Part shown: positions 61,410-64,000 of the stretch, one piece after another
Layout of the letters: every line of letters starts with the position of its first letter
Position numbering within the stretch: position 1 is the stretch's first letter
Source of the DNA: Rhypophila decipiens
Lineage: Eukaryota; Ascomycota; Sordariomycetes; Sordariales; Naviculisporaceae
Length of the DNA stretch: 64,000 nt
Direction of reading: 5' to 3'
Assembly (NCBI GenBank): GCA_033297075.1
Contig: MU858140.1
Location: forward strand, 1-64,000
The notes under the pieces: generated by a model
The model's input: the letters and a program-made list of their open reading frames with translations, nothing else
What the model was told of the DNA's origin: nothing
Database searches by the model: none
Position numbers and translations under genes: made by a program

Positions 61410-62303
61410 ATGCAGGCAACTCCACGTCTACTCTACAAGAGCTTCTGGGGGCGAAGCGTTGACGAGCTCAAACGTCTCACAAATATTGGTACAGCTTTTC
61501 TACCCATCTTCGGTTCTCCGCGATTGCTAACAACCCGCCTCCACATAGCCGTCAATTTCGAGGGCGTCAAAGGCCCCCAAGGGCCCCGTGAGCTCCATTC
61601 GTTTCACACTGAAGAAGGGATCCAAGATTGCAAAGTAATGTCAGACGTGGACATCGGCGGCTACTCCAAAGCACACCTAGACTTTATCCAATCCTCATCA
61701 TCACCACAAACAGCAGCAGCGCAAACAACCAAGACGACCCCAACAGCATATGCGAGATTCCACGGCACGATATCCACACAACTGCCCAAAAACAGGCCCG
61801 AGATCCAAAGGAGCGGCTACGCAGGATGGCGGACAAGGGACAGGCCGCCAACCATCTTCGGCCGCAGTCTATGGGACATCGACCCCTACGCATACCTAGC
61901 CATGCGCGTCAAGTCGGACGGGCGCGCCTACCTGGTCAACATCCAGACCGACTCGATCGTCTCAACCGATTTACATCAACACCGGTTGTTCACGACGAAA
62001 CCGGGCGAGTGGGAGACTGTCCTGATCAAGTGGAACGATTTTGTGCGAACAAACATGGGATATGTGGTTGAGCCGCAAACCGAGATGCTAAGACAAAAGG
62101 TCAAATCGATCGGCGTGTCATTGACTGACAGGGTACCAGGGCCTTTCGAGTTGTGCATCGAGAGGATTTGGGCTACGAATGACACTAGTGAAGCCGACAG
62201 TGTCTCTCAGGGCCCCGCGCTTACGGATGAGACCAGTACTGGTGGTACTGGTGGGAAGCTCTTGACAAAGAAAGGAGAATCAGTAGGATGGGGAAAAGTA
62301 TAA
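61410..62303 (+). CDS. cia30: Complex I intermediate-associated protein 30 (CIA30/NDUFAF1)
   Basis: Mitochondrial chaperone for assembly of NADH:ubiquinone oxidoreductase. 277 residues from exons 61410-61488 and 61549-62303; the 60-base intron is stop-free and a multiple of three, with a TTGCTAAC branch and CATAG acceptor. The N-terminus MQATPRLLYKSFWGRSVDELKRLTNI is basic and amphipathic. The CIA30 domain follows: VNFEGVKGPQGPRELHSFHTEEGIQDCKVMSDVDIGGYSKAHLDF, ARFHGTISTQLP, RSGYAGWRTRD, GRSLWDIDPYAYLAMRVKSDGRAYLVNIQTDS and the C-terminal KSIGVSLTDRVPGPFELCIERIWA. Size is close to other fungal CIA30 proteins. Confidence 0.92.
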   Translation: MQATPRLLYKSFWGRSVDELKRLTNIGTAFLPIFGSPRLLTTRLHIAVNFEGVKGPQGPRELHSFHTEEGIQDCKVMSDVDIGGYSKAHLDFIQSSSSPQTAAAQTTKTTPTAYARFHGTISTQLPKNRPEIQRSGYAGWRTRDRPPTIFGRSLWDIDPYAYLAMRVKSDGRAYLVNIQTDSIVSTDLHQHRLFTTKPGEWETVLIKWNDFVRTNMGYVVEPQTEMLRQKVKSIGVSLTDRVPGPFELCIERIWATNDTSEADSVSQGPALTDETSTGGTGGKLLTKKGESVGWGKV

Positions 62304-62912
62304 AGACATACAATAACACATATTGATGATGGTCTGCCTGATATAACATGATCTAAGAGCCAAATGCACCACCGCGCCATGGATTGAAGAGGCTTGCATA
62401 TCAAATGCCTGTCTTCTCCTTGGGGAGCTGCTTGTATTGATACCGTCAGATCTACCGTGCTAGGCTGCTTAGAATTAGCCGTAAAGATAGCTCCACAACT
62501 ATAATTTATTGTGTTATAATCCTTCCAAAACTGTTGTCCTGAATGGACCTTGGTTTGTGCTGAGTTTATGAAATTCAACAGAGTCAGCAAACCGTTCCAA
62601 ACAGAAAAGTAAAGGAAAATGCGAAACATATATATCCCACAAAGATTGCTCGACAAGAACAACCCAAAGCTCGCTGTCAGATGAATCACCCCAAGAGTGA
62701 GAAAAAGATGGCCCAGTCCCCCCCCTTATGCAAACAGATAATCAAACAATGCAAAACCTGATAACCCTTTAAGCGCTAACAAGCTAACAAGCCAACGTGC
62801 GCCAATGCACCATGCCTAAAAGCCCATAAGTCGTAAAAGAAAGAAAAAACGCCCAGTCAACTCCGTCCGTCCGTAACCTGGCTATGCAAATCGGCAGTCA
62901 CAACGCAAAGAT
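62304..62912. other. Convergent intergenic region
   Basis: Between the 3' ends of CIA30 and the splicing-factor-like gene. Nothing recognisable. Confidence 0.5.
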
Positions 62913-64000
62913 TCAATCATCTTCTTCCAAAAGGACCTCCTTTCCTCTATCCCATTCCCTCTTCTCGCCTTGCTTAGTCCACTTCACGTCGGCAAGATCC
63001 TTTTCCGCGCCGCCTGGTTTCTGCTTCTCCCATTTCTTGATCTGCTCCTCTGTGAACCCGGCGGTGCGGAGCCTATCAGCACCTTGCGCGATCCACTTCC
63101 GGTGATCGCGAAACGAATCGACCGCCTCGTCCCAGTCGGAATCCAAGCGATCCACGTCCCCGTTTGAGTCGGATCTTGGATCATAGCTGTCCGAGAACCG
63201 GGTGTCCATTAGCGCCTTTCCCCCTGGAACGCCTCGGCCGCGCGGTCGGACGACCGGTGTTGAGGACTGGCCTGGTGGTACTGGACCGATGAACTGCTCG
63301 AGGGGGTCGGAATACTCTGCTTCGTCTTCCAGCTCCTTGTATGATCGCTCTCGGTGTCTGGAGCGGCGGCTAGAAGAATCGTCTTTATTGCCGTCGTTGT
63401 CGTCTCTTGCTAATCGTCCATCCCGCTTGTGCTTCGATAACTCGTCGCCAAAGAGGTCGCCGCCGTTTCGCGAACTTTCGGGCCGAGACTTCCTCTTAGA
63501 ATGACTCTTATGGCCGCGCTCTTCGTCGCTTAACGGAGACCTGTCTCGATACTTGCGCCGGGAAGATGAGCCTTCGGGGGATCGTGAGCGGTGCCGACTC
63601 TTGTGGTGTCCTCTGTCATCATCCCTATGCTCTCGAGTACGGTGTCGATGCCTCGAATCCTTCTTAGATTCATCCGGTGCATGGCGCGTACCTTCTCGTT
63701 TGGTAGGGGAATGTTTGCGCGAAGATGTCTTGTCATTGCTTTCTTGCGCCGAGTCTCCAACTTCCGCGGACGCCTCTTCTGTCTTGCGCTTTCTCCTTCC
63801 GCCTTGAAGAATCGAAGAGATGTCGCCCAGCTGTCGGCGTCTGATGTCGCTGGGTGTTGGTCTGAGTTTGCGACGCTTCTTCTCTTCTGCTTCGGTCAAA
63901 TCATCGAGTCGAGCTTGCGCTTCGGCGGCTTCTTTGGCAAGGAGGGCAGCATTGTGGTTGGTGGTCTCTTTGATGATGCGACCGAGGAAGCGCGTGTTGG
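62913..64000 (-). CDS. RS-rich splicing-factor-like protein, 5' part outside the window
   Basis: The frame is open from the right edge to a stop at 62913-62915, about 362 residues. The first visible residues NTRFLGRIIKETTNHNAALLAKEAAEAQARLDDL are the conserved core of fungal proteins usually labelled pre-mRNA-splicing factor 38B. A region of Arg/Ser/Asp/His repeats follows (DSRHRHRTREHRDDDRGHHK, SRHRSRSPEGSSSRRKYRD). The conserved C-terminal block is YSDPLEQFIGPVPPG, LMDTRFSDSYDPRSD, DSDWDEAVDSFRDHRKWIAQGADRLRTAGF and EEQIKKWEKQ. Probable nuclear speckle or spliceosome-associated protein; the 38B label is annotation habit and not proof of function. The start codon lies beyond 64000. Confidence 0.8.
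   Translation of the reverse strand, partial: NTRFLGRIIKETTNHNAALLAKEAAEAQARLDDLTEAEEKKRRKLRPTPSDIRRRQLGDISSILQGGRRKRKTEEASAEVGDSAQESNDKTSSRKHSPTKREGTRHAPDESKKDSRHRHRTREHRDDDRGHHKSRHRSRSPEGSSSRRKYRDRSPLSDEERGHKSHSKRKSRPESSRNGGDLFGDELSKHKRDGRLARDDNDGNKDDSSSRRSRHRERSYKELEDEAEYSDPLEQFIGPVPPGQSSTPVVRPRGRGVPGGKALMDTRFSDSYDPRSDSNGDVDRLDSDWDEAVDSFRDHRKWIAQGADRLRTAGFTEEQIKKWEKQKPGGAEKDLADVKWTKQGEKREWDRGKEVLLEEDD

Overview
The window reads as euchromatic nuclear DNA of a filamentous ascomycete (Pezizomycotina, probably a sordariomycete). Genes are split by many short introns (about 50-100 bases) with GTRNGT-like donors, CTAAC-type branch sites and CAG/TAG acceptors. Intergenic DNA is CT-rich with long leaders, and several protein families have their closest known relatives in filamentous ascomycetes (a KapC-type bZIP, a 573-residue fungal ATP sulfurylase, a fungal TRP-like ML-domain protein). 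I assembled 20 protein-coding genes, one of them running off the right edge. No rRNA, tRNA, CRISPR or prokaryote-type operon was seen. Exon joins were inferred by eye from splice signals, reading phase and family alignment.

Layout. 1-440: a tandem 87-bp repeat next to an AT-rich, probably RIP-decayed relic. 1963-3194 (+): kapC-like bZIP factor. 4949-6268 (-): choline/ethanolamine phosphotransferase. 7121-10163 (-): gamma-COP (SEC21). 10539-12731 (-): Myb-like nuclear protein. 14010-15664 (+): Gdt1 Mn/Ca transporter. 16632-17913 (+): Rrt8/EI24-type membrane protein. 20754-24808 (+): a very large secreted Ser/Thr/Pro-rich mucin-like protein. 26181-28380 (+): ATP sulfurylase. 31075-33831 (+): disordered proline-rich protein. 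34498-35166 (-): small membrane protein of unknown role. 37965-40907 (+): TRP-like/ML-domain membrane protein. 42368-43454 (+) and 43509-45356 (-): intradiol dioxygenase and the tRNA-Ser Um44 methyltransferase Trm44, tail to tail. 46228-46899 (+): eIF1 (SUI1). 47528-48797 (-): EOS1. 49538-50610 (+): mitoribosomal mL45/Mba1-like protein. 51845-54499 (-): sodium:solute symporter of the DUR3-like group. 55914-59230 (-): three-RRM RNA-binding protein. 61410-62303 (+): CIA30/NDUFAF1 complex I assembly factor. 62913-64000 (-): 3' part of an RS-rich splicing-factor-like protein.

This is mainly a housekeeping neighbourhood: ER/Golgi lipid, glycan, ion and trafficking functions (CPT1/EPT1, SEC21, GDT1, EOS1), translation (SUI1, TRM44, mL45) and assimilation (ATP sulfurylase, SSS transporter, dioxygenase). 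I see no secondary-metabolite cluster or defence locus. The less ordinary material is: a mucin-like protein in which 20 copies of a short P-[YF]-P motif all carry an N-glycosylation sequon; a three-copy frame-switching duplication that appends a new C-terminus to Trm44; a MITE-like element with 35-bp inverted ends enclosing four 22-bp repeats near 51.1 kb; an unusually long 688-bp intron in the transporter; and several stop-free introns whose length is a multiple of three.
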